DNA of 52,388 nt from Chryseobacterium koreense CCUG 49689 (GTDB lineage: Bacteria > Bacteroidota > Bacteroidia > Flavobacteriales > Weeksellaceae), in contig NZ_LFNG01000015.1 of the NCBI RefSeq assembly GCF_001045435.1, forward strand, positions 1 to 52,388, read 5' to 3'. The translations under genes and the position numbers were made by a program. The notes beneath the pieces are model-generated. The model was not told the DNA's origin, did not search any database, and saw nothing but the letters and a program-made list of their open reading frames with translations. Shown here piece after piece: positions 26,526 to 36,110 of this stretch; the first letter of the stretch is position 1, and every line of letters starts with the position of its first letter.

Positions 26526-29500
26526 ATGAAAAAAATTTTCTATTTATTTTTCGCTTTGTCTGTCATTCCTTATTTCAGCAATTTCAATGCACAGACTACG
26601 AACCGAAAGCCAGAACGGGAAAAGTCAACCGCAGCAAGTCACAGAGCCGGCGCGTTCATAGATGTGAATGTGGCAGCGAACCCCGAATCTGCCTATTCTA
26701 TTTCTCAATTAATTAAGGATGTGTTGATTTCCGGTGGCGGAACCTGTGTAGCGGCAAACGTTTCCAATGTTACTGTTTCTCCCAATTTGGCAGCCAATAA
26801 CGCTAACCGTTCATGGGGATATTTTAGTAAGGGAACTACGGCTTTCCCGTTTAGCAAAGGGATTGTGCTTGCTACAGGTTTTGCACGAAATGCCGGAAAT
26901 TCCTATATCGCAAGTACATTAAGTGACAATATTGCAACGGGTGGCGATTTTGATCTTTCGCAAGCGATGGGTAGTGGTGCAAGCTATTTTGATGCCACTT
27001 CTGTTGAATTTGATTTTGTGCCTCAGTCCACCCAAATCTCTTTTAATTATTTGTTTGCCTCCGAAGAATATTCATGGAACAATTCCTTTCCTTGCTCTGG
27101 TTTTACCGATGGTTTTGCATTGCTTCTGAAGAAGGTGGGAGATGCTAATTATACCAATATGGCAGTTTTGCCGGGAGGAGCCGGACCGGTAAGTGTGACC
27201 AACATTATTCCTTCCAATTTTTCCTGTGGTCCTCTAAATGCGCAGTATTTTGGCGGACTTAACACTTCAAATATTGAGACCAATTACAATGGAAGAACTA
27301 TCCCTCTGAAAGCTGTCGCCACGGTGATTCCGGGTCAAACCTATCATTTTAAAATGGTACTTGCGGATGCGATCGACAGACAATATGATTCGGCGGTTTT
27401 TTTGGAAGCGGGTTCTTTTAATATAGGTGTTCAGGTTCAGGATGGAGCTGGTGTCACATTACCGGGGCAGATCAACATGTGTGGAACTACTCCGCAAACT
27501 TTGGTGGCGCAGGTTTCCGCTCCTAGCGCTACTTTCTATTGGTATTTCAACGGAAATCTGATTCCGGGCGCGACCACCAATTCTTATGTCGCAACGCAGC
27601 CGGGGACCTATAAGGTGGAAGTTTTTTTGCCCGGAAATAATTGTCCGGGAACCGCTACCGTAGAAATTCTTGCGAAGCCTTATCCTGTGGTTCAGAATGC
27701 GTCACTAACTGCTTGTGGACCGCTGAACGCGGCAGTATTTAATCTAAAATCTGCTGAACCAAATATCAGTACATCTCCGGGGCTCACTTTTACCTATTAT
27801 GTAAATCTGGCAGATGCGGAGGCAGGAAATGCGAATAATATTCCAAATCCCACCAATTACACTTCCGGAACCAAGAAAATTTATGTTCGGGTCTGGAACG
27901 GAGCGTGTCACCGGGTTGCTGAACTTCAATTAGATGCCGGGTTACAGCCTGCCAATCCAGCCATTAATGCACCATCTACCCAGATTTGCGGAAACAGTTC
28001 CATTACGCTTACATCAAGTATTGCCACGGGTAATGTTTGGTCCACTGGTGAAACCTCACAGAGCATCACCGTAACGGCAGCCGGAACCTATACTTTGAAG
28101 GTGGTGAATGGATTTTGTTCGTCAGCTGTTGCTTCTGTCAATATTACCAAAATAGCGGATCCAAATCTGCAAATTACAGGGAATACCTATTTTTGTAGTG
28201 GCTCGTCCACCACGCTTACTTCTAGCGTAGCCTCAGGAAATGTTTGGAGCACAGGTGAAACCACTCAAAGTATCATAGTGACAACTCCTGGAACCTACAC
28301 GGTGACCGTGACACCAGCGTTGGGTTGCTCGTTTAATAAATCGGTCGTGGTTACGGAGTCTGCCCAAGTGACTGCCTCAATTCCGGCACCGGTTCCCATG
28401 TGTAACAATACGCCGCAAACACTGGTGGCGCAAACCAATATCGGAACGAATTTCGTGTGGTACCTGAATGGAAGTATTATTCCCGGCGCTACAACAAGTA
28501 CCTATGTGGCAACCCAGCCAGGAATATATAAAGTCTTGGTAAGCGTCCCTGGAAACAATTGTACCGCAACTGCGCAAGTGACGATCATTGGAGGTGCTTT
28601 TCCGACAGTGACCAATGCTATCCAGAACAAATGTTCCAGCACAAGCACCTATACTTTTAATCTAAAGGATTCAGAATCCTCTTTGAGTACCACGGCAGGT
28701 GTAGCTTTCCAATATTATGAAATCCAGACTGATGCAGATGCTGGAAATGGAAACTTTATTCCGAATCCAACTGCCTACAACAGTGCTTCGAAGAAAATCT
28801 ATGTAAGAGTAAGCAATGGAAGCTGTTACCGGGTCGCTGAACTGCAGCTGAATGTGCATGTGATTCCGAATACACCGGTGATCGCTGCATCCAACACTGA
28901 AATTTGTGGAAATACCTCTGTAACATTGACGTCAAGTAATCCAACTGGAAATGTTTGGTCCAACGGTGCAACCACACAGAGTATCACAGTGACTGCAGGC
29001 GGAACCTATTCTGTGAAAACTGTGGATTCGTTCTGTGAATCGGCTTCGGCATCAATTGTCATTACCAAAATTGCCGATCCAAATCTAAAAATTACAGGAA
29101 ACCTTAATATGTGCAGCGGTTCTTCAACCACGCTAACCTCTAGTTTAACCACCGGAATAGTTTGGAGTACCGGCGAAACCACCCCATCCATTACCGTTTC
29201 AACACCTGGAACTTACACAGTAACGGCCACTTTGGGAACGGCATGTGTCTTTACAAAATCGGTCACAGTGGTTCAGGTTCCACAAGTTACGGTTTCCATC
29301 GCGCCGCCAACTATTATGTGCAGCAATACTCCGCAAACTCTTGTTGCACAAACCAATATCGGAACTGTTTACCAGTGGTATCTCAACAACATTTTGATTC
29401 CTGGCGCAAATTCTTCCACATATGTGGCAACACAATTGGGAACCTATAAGGTAGTGGCAAGTATTCCGGGGAATACATGTCCCGGAACTGCTCAAGTGAA

Positions 29501-31364
29501 GATCACTGGAGGAATGTATCCGATGGCGAACGATTCTTTACTAAATAAATGTTCGGCAACGAATACCGCGATATTTAAATTATCGGATGCACAAGCGGAC
29601 ATCAGCACTACTCCGGGAGTGACTTTCAGGTATTATGAAGCGCAATCCGATGCGGATGCTGGAAATACCAACTTCATCCCGAATCCGAACACCTATTTAT
29701 CTGCGACAAAGAAAATTTTTGTCAGGGTAACAAGTGGACTTTGCTATAAGGTTTCAGAGCTGCAGCTGAATGTAAACCTGATTCCGGCCACTCCTGTGAT
29801 TACAGCATCTAATCTGCAGATTTGCGGAGACAGCACCGTTACATTGACCTCGAATGTGGCCACAGGTAACCTTTGGTCAACCGGTGAAACCACGCAAAGC
29901 ATCACCGTTTCCACCGGAGGAACTTATACCGTCAAAACAGTTGGAACTTTCTGCGATTCCGGTTTGGCTTCCATTAATATCGTAAAAATCGCAGATCCAA
30001 ATATTCAGATTTCCGGTCAGTTGAGTTTCTGTAATGGGTTCTCTACCACGCTCACTTCAAGTTCGGCCACCGGAAATGTTTGGAACACGGGTGCTACCTC
30101 CAATTCAATCGTGGTTACTGCTCCCGGAAATTATACCGTGACCGTAACGCTACCGAGTGGATGCCAGTTTTCGAAAACCGTGACCGTGGTAAAGACGCCG
30201 CCAATCGTTGTTCAGATTGCCGCACCGCAAGTGATTACCTGCACCAACAGCCAAATTACTTTAGATGCAAGTTCATCTCAATATCAAGCAGGAGATACCT
30301 TCCTGTGGGTGGCTTCAAATGGCGGAGTAATTGTTTCCGGGGCAAATACTTTGAATCCTGTAGTCAGCGCAGCTGGAACCTATACTTTGACCATCAACGG
30401 AATAAACTGTGCAGGAAGCAAATCGATAGTAGTCACTGAAAATAAAGTGAAGCCGGTAGTCAATATTTCGGCGCCACGCATCAAAATATGCGAAGGTGAA
30501 TCTGTGACGCTTACTGCAACAGGTGCTCAAACTTATTTGTGGGCCAATGGAAACCAAACCACCAATTCAATTACGGTGAATCCTACAACTACGACTACTT
30601 ATACCGTAACCGGTACCGGAGCAAACGGTTGTGCTTCTGTCCCTACTAAAATTACCATTACGGTATTGCCCAAAATCACTTCCGATGTGGAAGGAGGACC
30701 AATTTGTGCGGGCGGCTCCATTCTGCTGGATGCGGGTTCCGGACCTGGCTATACCTACCTTTGGAGCAATGGAGCTACTACCCAAACCATCAATGCCACC
30801 AATGTCGGGAATTATAGTGTGACGGTTAACAATACCGTTTGTTCGGCCACATTTACTGCGCAGGTGGTTCCCGGAATTCCGCCCACATTGGTGAAAGTAC
30901 TTTATGAAAATGATAATCTGACCATCATTGCCGAAAATGCGATGCAGTATCCATTGGAATATTCCATTGATGGAGGATTCACTTGGCAAAGTTCCAATGT
31001 ATTCGTTGGCGTAAACAGCAATGTGAATTATCAGGTTGCGGTTCGGGTAAAAAATACGACCTGTCGGAATGAGGCAGAATATTTCACCTTTAAACTGAGC
31101 AACGTGATCACGCCAAATGATGATGGCATCAATGACCGGATCGATTTTGGCGGAATCAGCGTTTATCAAGAATTCCAAGCCGTTATCTATGACCGTTATG
31201 GAGTAGAAGTTTTCCGGGCAGATACCAACAGAACTTATTGGGACGGAAAACAGATGGGAAAAACGCTTCCGTCTGCAAGTTATTGGTATGTGGTAAGTTG
31301 GGATGATCCGATCACCAAAGAGAAACATACCAAGACGGGATGGATCTTGCTTAAAACCCATTAA
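26526..31364 (+). CDS. Large secreted T9SS type B protein with choice-of-anchor L domain and tandem repeats
   Basis: 1612 residues. Signal peptide 1-22 (ending NFNAQ). A choice-of-anchor L domain covers about 50-300 (GIVLATGFARNAGNS, FNYLFASEEYSWNNSF, CSGFTDGFALLL). Three long tandem repeats of about 307 residues follow (from about residue 318 to 1236), each with an Ig-like PQTLVAQ...YWY/F unit, an IPNP...KKIYVRV unit and two TLTSS...VWSTGET units. Further Ig-like modules and a type B sorting domain at about 1520-1612 (NVITPNDDGINDRIDF, VIYDRYGVEVFRA, YWYVVSW) end the protein. It is predicted to be exported by T9SS and kept at the cell surface, probably as an adhesin or matrix protein. Confidence 0.92.
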   Translation: MKKIFYLFFALSVIPYFSNFNAQTTNRKPEREKSTAASHRAGAFIDVNVAANPESAYSISQLIKDVLISGGGTCVAANVSNVTVSPNLAANNANRSWGYFSKGTTAFPFSKGIVLATGFARNAGNSYIASTLSDNIATGGDFDLSQAMGSGASYFDATSVEFDFVPQSTQISFNYLFASEEYSWNNSFPCSGFTDGFALLLKKVGDANYTNMAVLPGGAGPVSVTNIIPSNFSCGPLNAQYFGGLNTSNIETNYNGRTIPLKAVATVIPGQTYHFKMVLADAIDRQYDSAVFLEAGSFNIGVQVQDGAGVTLPGQINMCGTTPQTLVAQVSAPSATFYWYFNGNLIPGATTNSYVATQPGTYKVEVFLPGNNCPGTATVEILAKPYPVVQNASLTACGPLNAAVFNLKSAEPNISTSPGLTFTYYVNLADAEAGNANNIPNPTNYTSGTKKIYVRVWNGACHRVAELQLDAGLQPANPAINAPSTQICGNSSITLTSSIATGNVWSTGETSQSITVTAAGTYTLKVVNGFCSSAVASVNITKIADPNLQITGNTYFCSGSSTTLTSSVASGNVWSTGETTQSIIVTTPGTYTVTVTPALGCSFNKSVVVTESAQVTASIPAPVPMCNNTPQTLVAQTNIGTNFVWYLNGSIIPGATTSTYVATQPGIYKVLVSVPGNNCTATAQVTIIGGAFPTVTNAIQNKCSSTSTYTFNLKDSESSLSTTAGVAFQYYEIQTDADAGNGNFIPNPTAYNSASKKIYVRVSNGSCYRVAELQLNVHVIPNTPVIAASNTEICGNTSVTLTSSNPTGNVWSNGATTQSITVTAGGTYSVKTVDSFCESASASIVITKIADPNLKITGNLNMCSGSSTTLTSSLTTGIVWSTGETTPSITVSTPGTYTVTATLGTACVFTKSVTVVQVPQVTVSIAPPTIMCSNTPQTLVAQTNIGTVYQWYLNNILIPGANSSTYVATQLGTYKVVASIPGNTCPGTAQVKITGGMYPMANDSLLNKCSATNTAIFKLSDAQADISTTPGVTFRYYEAQSDADAGNTNFIPNPNTYLSATKKIFVRVTSGLCYKVSELQLNVNLIPATPVITASNLQICGDSTVTLTSNVATGNLWSTGETTQSITVSTGGTYTVKTVGTFCDSGLASINIVKIADPNIQISGQLSFCNGFSTTLTSSSATGNVWNTGATSNSIVVTAPGNYTVTVTLPSGCQFSKTVTVVKTPPIVVQIAAPQVITCTNSQITLDASSSQYQAGDTFLWVASNGGVIVSGANTLNPVVSAAGTYTLTINGINCAGSKSIVVTENKVKPVVNISAPRIKICEGESVTLTATGAQTYLWANGNQTTNSITVNPTTTTTYTVTGTGANGCASVPTKITITVLPKITSDVEGGPICAGGSILLDAGSGPGYTYLWSNGATTQTINATNVGNYSVTVNNTVCSATFTAQVVPGIPPTLVKVLYENDNLTIIAENAMQYPLEYSIDGGFTWQSSNVFVGVNSNVNYQVAVRVKNTTCRNEAEYFTFKLSNVITPNDDGINDRIDFGGISVYQEFQAVIYDRYGVEVFRADTNRTYWDGKQMGKTLPSASYWYVVSWDDPITKEKHTKTGWILLKTH
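27477..30232 (+). repeat. Three tandem in-frame repeats of about 920 bases
   Basis: Repeat starts are marked by ATGTGT/ATGTGC codons encoding MC(G/N/S)(T/N)TPQTLVAQ at 27477, 28398 and 29316, spaced 921 and 918 bases (307 and 306 codons). The units are similar along their whole length but not identical, so they arose by duplication and then diverged. Confidence 0.85.
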
Positions 31365-31366
31365 AA

Positions 31367-31399
31367 CAAAAAAGCATCCAACATTTGGATGCTTTTTTT
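31367..31399. terminator. Bidirectional terminator between the T9SS type B gene and rsmA
   Basis: A 14-base stem (AAAAAAGCATCCAA with TTGGATGCTTTTTT) with a three-base loop lies right after the plus-strand stop and overlaps the rsmA stop codon. Both strands carry a T-run. Confidence 0.85.
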
Positions 31400-32168
31400 A
31401 CTTAGGACTTGTCTGCCACAGATTGGTAAACGCGATGAAATCTTCCACCGAGAGTTCTTCCGCTCGTTTATCCATGAAGGGATGGGTTTTCAGATTTTCA
31501 GGAATTACCAGTACTTTCAAGGCGTTCGAAAGCTTTTTTCGCCTTTGGTTGAAGCCGGCTTTCACGATTTTTTTAAAGAGCACTTCATTTCCGGCCAGTC
31601 CCGCTTTCGGATTTCTGGTGAGTTTGATCACTCCCGATTTCACTTTTGGTGGCGGATTGAAAACATTTTCATGAACCGTGAAAAGGTATTTCACATCATA
31701 TAACGCCTGAACCAAAACCGACAAAATGCCATAATCTTTGGTCCGTGGAACTGCAGCGGTTCTTTCTGCGACCTCTTTTTGGAACATTCCCACCATTTCT
31801 GGAATTTGTTCATAGTGGTCAATAATTTTAAACAAAATCTGCGAGGAAATGTTATAAGGGAAATTACCGATCACAGCAACTTGACCTTCGAACACATCTT
31901 CGATATTCACCTTCAAAAAATCACCAATGAAGTTTTTATCCTGAAGCTTTGGATAATGTTTTTTCAAATAATCAATGGATTCCGAATCGATTTCTGCAAC
32001 GAAGGTTTCTGCATCTTTTTCCAAGAGGTATTTCGTGAGAACGCCCATTCCGGGACCCACTTCCAGCACTTTGCCGTACTCTTCAAAACCAAGTCCTTCT
32101 ACAATTTTTCTGGCAATATTTTCATCGGTCAAAAAATGCTGACCGAGATGTTTTTTGGCTTTGACCAT
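31398..32168 (-). CDS. rsmA: 16S rRNA (adenine1518-N6/adenine1519-N6)-dimethyltransferase
   Basis: 256-residue KsgA/RsmA enzyme that dimethylates two adjacent adenines in the 3' hairpin of 16S rRNA late in 30S assembly, using S-adenosylmethionine. The SAM-binding motif is VLEVGPGMGVLTKYLL (34-49) and the catalytic motif GNFPYNISSQ has N102-F-P-Y105 (NLPY in most members). The C-terminal helical domain (AGFNQRRKKLSNALK) is present. The N-terminus AKKHLGQHFLTDENIA is classic for the family. It is convergent with the large T9SS gene and divergent from ftsX. Confidence 0.95.
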   Translation of the reverse strand: MVKAKKHLGQHFLTDENIARKIVEGLGFEEYGKVLEVGPGMGVLTKYLLEKDAETFVAEIDSESIDYLKKHYPKLQDKNFIGDFLKVNIEDVFEGQVAVIGNFPYNISSQILFKIIDHYEQIPEMVGMFQKEVAERTAAVPRTKDYGILSVLVQALYDVKYLFTVHENVFNPPPKVKSGVIKLTRNPKAGLAGNEVLFKKIVKAGFNQRRKKLSNALKVLVIPENLKTHPFMDKRAEELSVEDFIAFTNLWQTSPK

Positions 32169-32374
32169 AAGCTTTTTTTGTGGAGTGTTTCGTGTGCTCG
32201 GATGGTGGTTTTTCCTTTCAGTTTGATGGAAATTATTCTGATAATCGCTTACGCCATTTCGGACCCGGAATCCGGCAACGCACCCCTCCTTTAAGTTTTT
32301 TTTAACACCGAAATTCTTTATTTCACGGCAAATTACGGAAGTTTTTTTCTATTTTAGCAGAAATTTTTTATTTA

Positions 32375-33274
32375 ATGGCCAGATCAGTAGAGGATTTTAA
32401 CAAAAGAAGGCTTCGTTCCAGCAACATCACCGTAGTCGTCAGTATCGCGTTGGTTTTATTTTTATTGGGTTTAATGGGATTAATCCTGATCAATGCCCAG
32501 AAATATTCCGATTATATCAAGGAGCAACTCGTGGTGAACGCCTATTTTGATGAAAACTATGATGCAAAGGATTCCGCGAAGATTGCCAAAATGGAATACG
32601 AAACCTTTCAAAAGATTCAAAAGCTTACGCCTGTCAAAAGAGCGACCTACATCACCAGAGAAATGGCCGCAGCAGAAGCCAAGAAAAGCATGGGGATAGA
32701 ATCCAGCGCCCTTTTCGAGGAAAACATCTTCCCGTCTTCTGTGGAAGTGGCCCTGAAACCGGAATTCGTAGATCCCGCAAAAATTGACGAAGCCATCAAA
32801 CAGATCAAAGCCACCCCCGGAATTGTGGATGTGAAGAACAACTCTACTTTGATGGTGGAAGTTTACAATAATCTGAACAACATCCTGAAGTGGATTTTAG
32901 GGTTCTCCATCTTGTTTTTGGTGTTGGCGGTAGTCTTAATCAACAACTCGATTCGGTTGAAAATATTTGCTAAAAGATTCATTATCAAAACCATGCAATT
33001 GGTAGGAGCTAAGCGCAGATTTATTTTGAAGCCATTTGTGAAAGAAGCGGCAATTCTTGGCGTCATCGGTGCGGTGCTTGGTTTGTCCGTTCTTTTCGGG
33101 GCGTGGTACTATTTCATCACTCAGATCGGGACTCCTTTCGCACAGGACAATAATCAACTTATTATCCTGGTCATTGGAATTTTATTACTCGGAGTCTTGA
33201 TCACGGTCTTCAGCACGATTTTCGCGACATGGCGATTTTTACGTTCCAATGTGGACGACCTTTATTATTCTTAA
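32375..33274 (+). CDS. ftsX: Cell division protein FtsX
   Basis: 299 residues. Inner-membrane partner of the ATPase FtsE, controlling peptidoglycan hydrolases during septation. It has the FtsX layout: a basic cytoplasmic start, TM1 at about 18-40, a periplasmic domain of about 130 residues (41-165, VVNAYFDENYDAKDSAKIAK), then three TMs (about 170-192, 220-245, 262-285) and the conserved cytoplasmic LVGAKRRFILKPFVKEA between the second and third. ftsE is not in the window, which is common in Bacteroidetes. It leads a plus-strand run with the DUF3098 gene (5-base gap) and uppP. Confidence 0.9.
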   Translation: MARSVEDFNKRRLRSSNITVVVSIALVLFLLGLMGLILINAQKYSDYIKEQLVVNAYFDENYDAKDSAKIAKMEYETFQKIQKLTPVKRATYITREMAAAEAKKSMGIESSALFEENIFPSSVEVALKPEFVDPAKIDEAIKQIKATPGIVDVKNNSTLMVEVYNNLNNILKWILGFSILFLVLAVVLINNSIRLKIFAKRFIIKTMQLVGAKRRFILKPFVKEAAILGVIGAVLGLSVLFGAWYYFITQIGTPFAQDNNQLIILVIGILLLGVLITVFSTIFATWRFLRSNVDDLYYS

Positions 33275-33279
33275 AATAA

Positions 33280-33579
33280 ATGAGCAAAAAAAATAATAGT
33301 TTCAATGCCGACAGTGTCGGTAATAAACAGGCGGAAACTCCGGAAAACAGATTCTATTTCGGCAAAGAGAATTACAAATTCATGTTGATCGGATTGGCGC
33401 TGATCGTGGTAGGTTTTCTACTGATGATGGGAGCCGACGCCAACACCGTAGATGGAAAATACGACCCCAATTCCTGGAATGAGGAGATTTTTTCCATCCG
33501 CAGAATCCGCATTGCACCTTTGTTGGTCGTAGCAGGTTTCGTGGTGCAGGTTTATGCCATCCTCAGAAGGAACAAATAA
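33280..33579 (+). CDS. DUF3098 family small membrane protein
   Basis: 99 residues with a polar N-terminus, FGKENYKFMLIG leading into TM1 (about 33-52), a periplasmic loop with DPNSWNEEIFSIRRIRIAP, and TM2 (about 75-94). This matches DUF3098, a Bacteroidetes family regularly found between ftsX and uppP. Function is unknown. The fixed neighbourhood suggests a part in cell envelope or division, which is inference from context only. Confidence 0.85.
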   Translation: MSKKNNSFNADSVGNKQAETPENRFYFGKENYKFMLIGLALIVVGFLLMMGADANTVDGKYDPNSWNEEIFSIRRIRIAPLLVVAGFVVQVYAILRRNK

Positions 33580-33626
33580 GTTCCTACTTGATTCATTCTT
33601 AATTTTTAATTTTTCATAAGTAATCG

Positions 33627-34439
33627 ATGGATTTAATCAGAGCAATCATCATTGCAATTATAGAAGGTTTAACCGAATTTTTACCGATTTCTTCCACCGC
33701 TCACATGATTTTCACGAGCTCCATTTTTGGGATTCAGGAAGATGAATTCGTGAAAATGTTCCAGGTCTCGATTCAGTTTGGGGCTATCTTGGCGGTTGTT
33801 TATCTGTATTGGAAGAAATTTTTCAATTTCAAAAACCTTAACTTTTATTTGAAACTGGCAGTTGCCGTAATTCCCGCTTTGGTTTTGGGGAAACTGTTTG
33901 ACGACAAGATCGAGGCCGTGTTGGGAGATCCGATTCCCATTGCGATTGTGTTGATTTTGGGCGGCGTGGTTTTACTCTTTATCGACAAGTTATTTAAAGT
34001 CCATACGATTGACGACGAAAAAGATGTTTCGTACAAAAGTGCGATCATCATTGGTTTTTGGCAGTGTTTGGCGATGATGCCGGGAACCAGCAGAAGTGCC
34101 GCTTCCATTATCGGTGGAATGCAGCAGCATCTGACCAGAAAAGCCGCGGCGGAATTTTCCTTCTTTTTGGCGGTTCCCACCATGTTGGCGGTAACCGTTT
34201 ATTCCATTTTCCTTAAAGAATGGAATCACGACGGAACCATGCAGAAAGGCTATGACCTGCTTTTGCAGGGAGAACATCTGAAACTTTTTCTCATCGGAAA
34301 CGTGGTCGCGTTCGTGGTTGCGGTGATAGCGATCAAATTCTTCATCGGAGTTTTGACGAAATACGGATTCAAACCTTGGGGATGGTACAGAATTGTGGTG
34401 GGAATTGCTTTATTGGTTTATTTCACAATGTTTAAATGA
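33627..34439 (+). CDS. uppP: Undecaprenyl-diphosphate phosphatase
   Basis: 270-residue polytopic inner-membrane enzyme (BacA/UppP) that removes a phosphate from undecaprenyl pyrophosphate to recycle the lipid carrier for peptidoglycan. It also underlies bacitracin tolerance. Signature motifs are present: EGLTEFLPISSTAHM near the N-terminus and MMPGTSRSAASIIGG in the middle, which carry the catalytic Glu, Ser/His and Arg residues. About eight TM segments are visible. Its position after ftsX and DUF3098 fits a cell-wall gene group. Confidence 0.95.
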   Translation: MDLIRAIIIAIIEGLTEFLPISSTAHMIFTSSIFGIQEDEFVKMFQVSIQFGAILAVVYLYWKKFFNFKNLNFYLKLAVAVIPALVLGKLFDDKIEAVLGDPIPIAIVLILGGVVLLFIDKLFKVHTIDDEKDVSYKSAIIIGFWQCLAMMPGTSRSAASIIGGMQQHLTRKAAAEFSFFLAVPTMLAVTVYSIFLKEWNHDGTMQKGYDLLLQGEHLKLFLIGNVVAFVVAVIAIKFFIGVLTKYGFKPWGWYRIVVGIALLVYFTMFK

Positions 34440-34440
34440 T

Positions 34441-34534
34441 TTTTTTGGGCAGCTTTTCCGCCCTCCGTTCCCGCTTTTTTTGCTCCGCAAGCTCCACAAA
34501 AAAGAGCTCCACTCAGGTCGGGCTGCAAATTTTA
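34441..34534. repeat. GC-rich interspersed repeat-like (REP-type) element
   Basis: The 120-base gap between uppP and truB contains a C-rich patch (GGGCAGCTTTTCCGCCC, CCGTTCCCGC) followed by an imperfect hairpin (GCTTTTTTTG with CAAAAAAGAGC) and GGTCGGGCTGC. The composition differs from neighbouring spacers, and it resembles repeated intergenic elements I recall from Chryseobacterium genomes. Only one copy is in this window. It could also serve as terminator for uppP. Confidence 0.45.
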
Positions 34535-34559
34535 GGCTTCCCACAAAGTAATTGACTAA

Positions 34560-35261
34560 ATGACTGATAAAAATCTTTTAGAAGGCCAAATTATCCTCCT
34601 GGACAAACCTTTGGATTGGACCAGTTTTCAGGCGGTGAACAAGTTGAAGTATAAACTGAAACGAGAATTTGATCTTCCCAAGAAATTCAAAATAGGACAC
34701 GCCGGAACTTTGGACCCGAAAGCAACCGGTTTGCTGATCGTCTGTACCGGAAAATTCACCAAAAAAATACCGGAGATCCAGGACGCGCCAAAAGAATATT
34801 TCACCGAAATCAAAATCGGCGTCCAAACCGAATCCTACGATACTGAAAAGCCGGAAATCCTTCATCAGGACTATTCCGCTGTTTCCGATGATTTTATCAA
34901 CCAGACTTTAAACCAATTCCTTGGAGAGATTGAGCAGAAGCCACCGGTTTTCTCCGCCATAAAAATTGATGGGAAACGAGCCTACGATTTGGCAAGAAAA
35001 GGAGAGGAAGTCGAGATGAAATCCCGGAAAACCACGATTCATTATATCAAAGATATTGAAATTGAACTGCCTTTTGTCCGTTTCACCGTGGGTTGCTCGA
35101 AGGGAACCTATATCCGGAGTTTGGCGCACGACATCGGTCAGCAACTGGGAGTGGGAGCGTATCTCACGAATTTGCGCCGTACAAAAATCGGGGAATATTC
35201 TGTTGAAGATGCGTCCTCAGCATTTTTGGAAAATGATTTTAGATTTTCATCGGAATCTTAA
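34560..35261 (+). CDS. truB: tRNA pseudouridine(55) synthase
   Basis: 233-residue enzyme converting U55 in the T loop of tRNAs to pseudouridine. The catalytic motif [14 protein letters not shown] contains D52. [15 protein letters not shown] and [17 protein letters not shown] are further TruB landmarks. The protein lacks the longer C-terminal PUA domain of the E. coli enzyme, as is usual in this phylum. The rluF gene follows after 61 bases, making a two-gene pseudouridylation unit. Confidence 0.95.
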   Translation: MTDKNLLEGQIILLDKPLDWTSFQAVNKLKYKLKREFDLPKKFKIGHAGTLDPKATGLLIVCTGKFTKKIPEIQDAPKEYFTEIKIGVQTESYDTEKPEILHQDYSAVSDDFINQTLNQFLGEIEQKPPVFSAIKIDGKRAYDLARKGEEVEMKSRKTTIHYIKDIEIELPFVRFTVGCSKGTYIRSLAHDIGQQLGVGAYLTNLRRTKIGEYSVEDASSAFLENDFRFSSES

Positions 35262-35322
35262 AATTACTCCGTCTTGGAATTCGCTCAGGAACCGTATTAC
35301 TATTACTCATTATTTACTACTC

Positions 35323-36042
35323 ATGAACATCCGCATCAACAAATACCTCTCCGAAGTCGGTTTCTGTTCGCGCAGAGAAGCTGACAAATTGCTGGAGCAG
35401 GGGAGAATCACCATCAACGGAAGGATTCCCGAACTCGGAACCAAAGTTTCGGATGAAGACGAAATTTTGGTGGATGGCGTTTCGATTAGAAAACCGGAAG
35501 ATAAACATGTTTACATCGTCCTGAACAAGCCGGTAGGAATAGTTTGCACCACAGACACGAAACGGGAGAAAAACAATATCGTTGATTTTATCAATCATCA
35601 CAAAAGGATTTTTCCGATTGGCCGATTGGACAAACCCAGCGAAGGATTGATCCTGCTCACTTCTGATGGCGACATTGTGAACAAAATTCTTCGTGCCAGA
35701 AACAATCACGAAAAAGAATATATCGTGCGGGTCGATAAGCCAATTACCCCAAAATTTTTAGACAAAATGAGAAATGGCGTCCCGATTTTGGGAACCGTCA
35801 CCAAAAAATGCGAGGTGGAACAAATTGATGCCTTGTCTTTCCGGATTATTTTGACGCAAGGTTTGAACCGTCAAATCCGCAGAATGTGCGAGTTTCTCGG
35901 GTACGAAGTGAAAAAACTGAAACGCATCCGGATCATGAACATCAAACTCGATCTGCCCACCGGAAAATGGCGGGACTTAACCCGTGCCGAAATGCAGGAG
36001 CTGAATTTGCTGCTGGAAGATTCCGAAAAGACCGTGGATTAG
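35323..36042 (+). CDS. rluF: 23S rRNA pseudouridine synthase, RluF type
   Basis: 239-residue RsuA-family enzyme. An S4 RNA-binding domain (residues 1-60, [20 protein letters not shown]) precedes the catalytic domain with D103 in [18 protein letters not shown]. Other motifs are [14 protein letters not shown] and [20 protein letters not shown]. The last of these is characteristic of RluF (position 2604). The open frame extends further upstream into truB, but the ATG at 35323 directly precedes the S4 domain and lies just after a TTACTACTC stretch seen before other genes here. RluB/RsuA specificity cannot be excluded entirely. Confidence 0.87.
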   Translation: MNIRINKYLSEVGFCSRREADKLLEQGRITINGRIPELGTKVSDEDEILVDGVSIRKPEDKHVYIVLNKPVGIVCTTDTKREKNNIVDFINHHKRIFPIGRLDKPSEGLILLTSDGDIVNKILRARNNHEKEYIVRVDKPITPKFLDKMRNGVPILGTVTKKCEVEQIDALSFRIILTQGLNRQIRRMCEFLGYEVKKLKRIRIMNIKLDLPTGKWRDLTRAEMQELNLLLEDSEKTVD

Positions 36043-36085
36043 GAAGAATAAGAAAAGTTAACACCGGAGTTGCATAAACTATTTC

Positions 36086-36093
36086 TAAATTTG
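36086..36093 (+). promoter_or_regulatory. -7 promoter element of the phosphodiesterase gene
   Basis: TAAATTTG matches TAnnTTTG, 17 bases before the ATG. The nearest upstream TTG (36070-36072) is closer than the usual spacing. Confidence 0.45.
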
Positions 36094-36110
36094 GTGCTTT
36101 AATCAACAGC

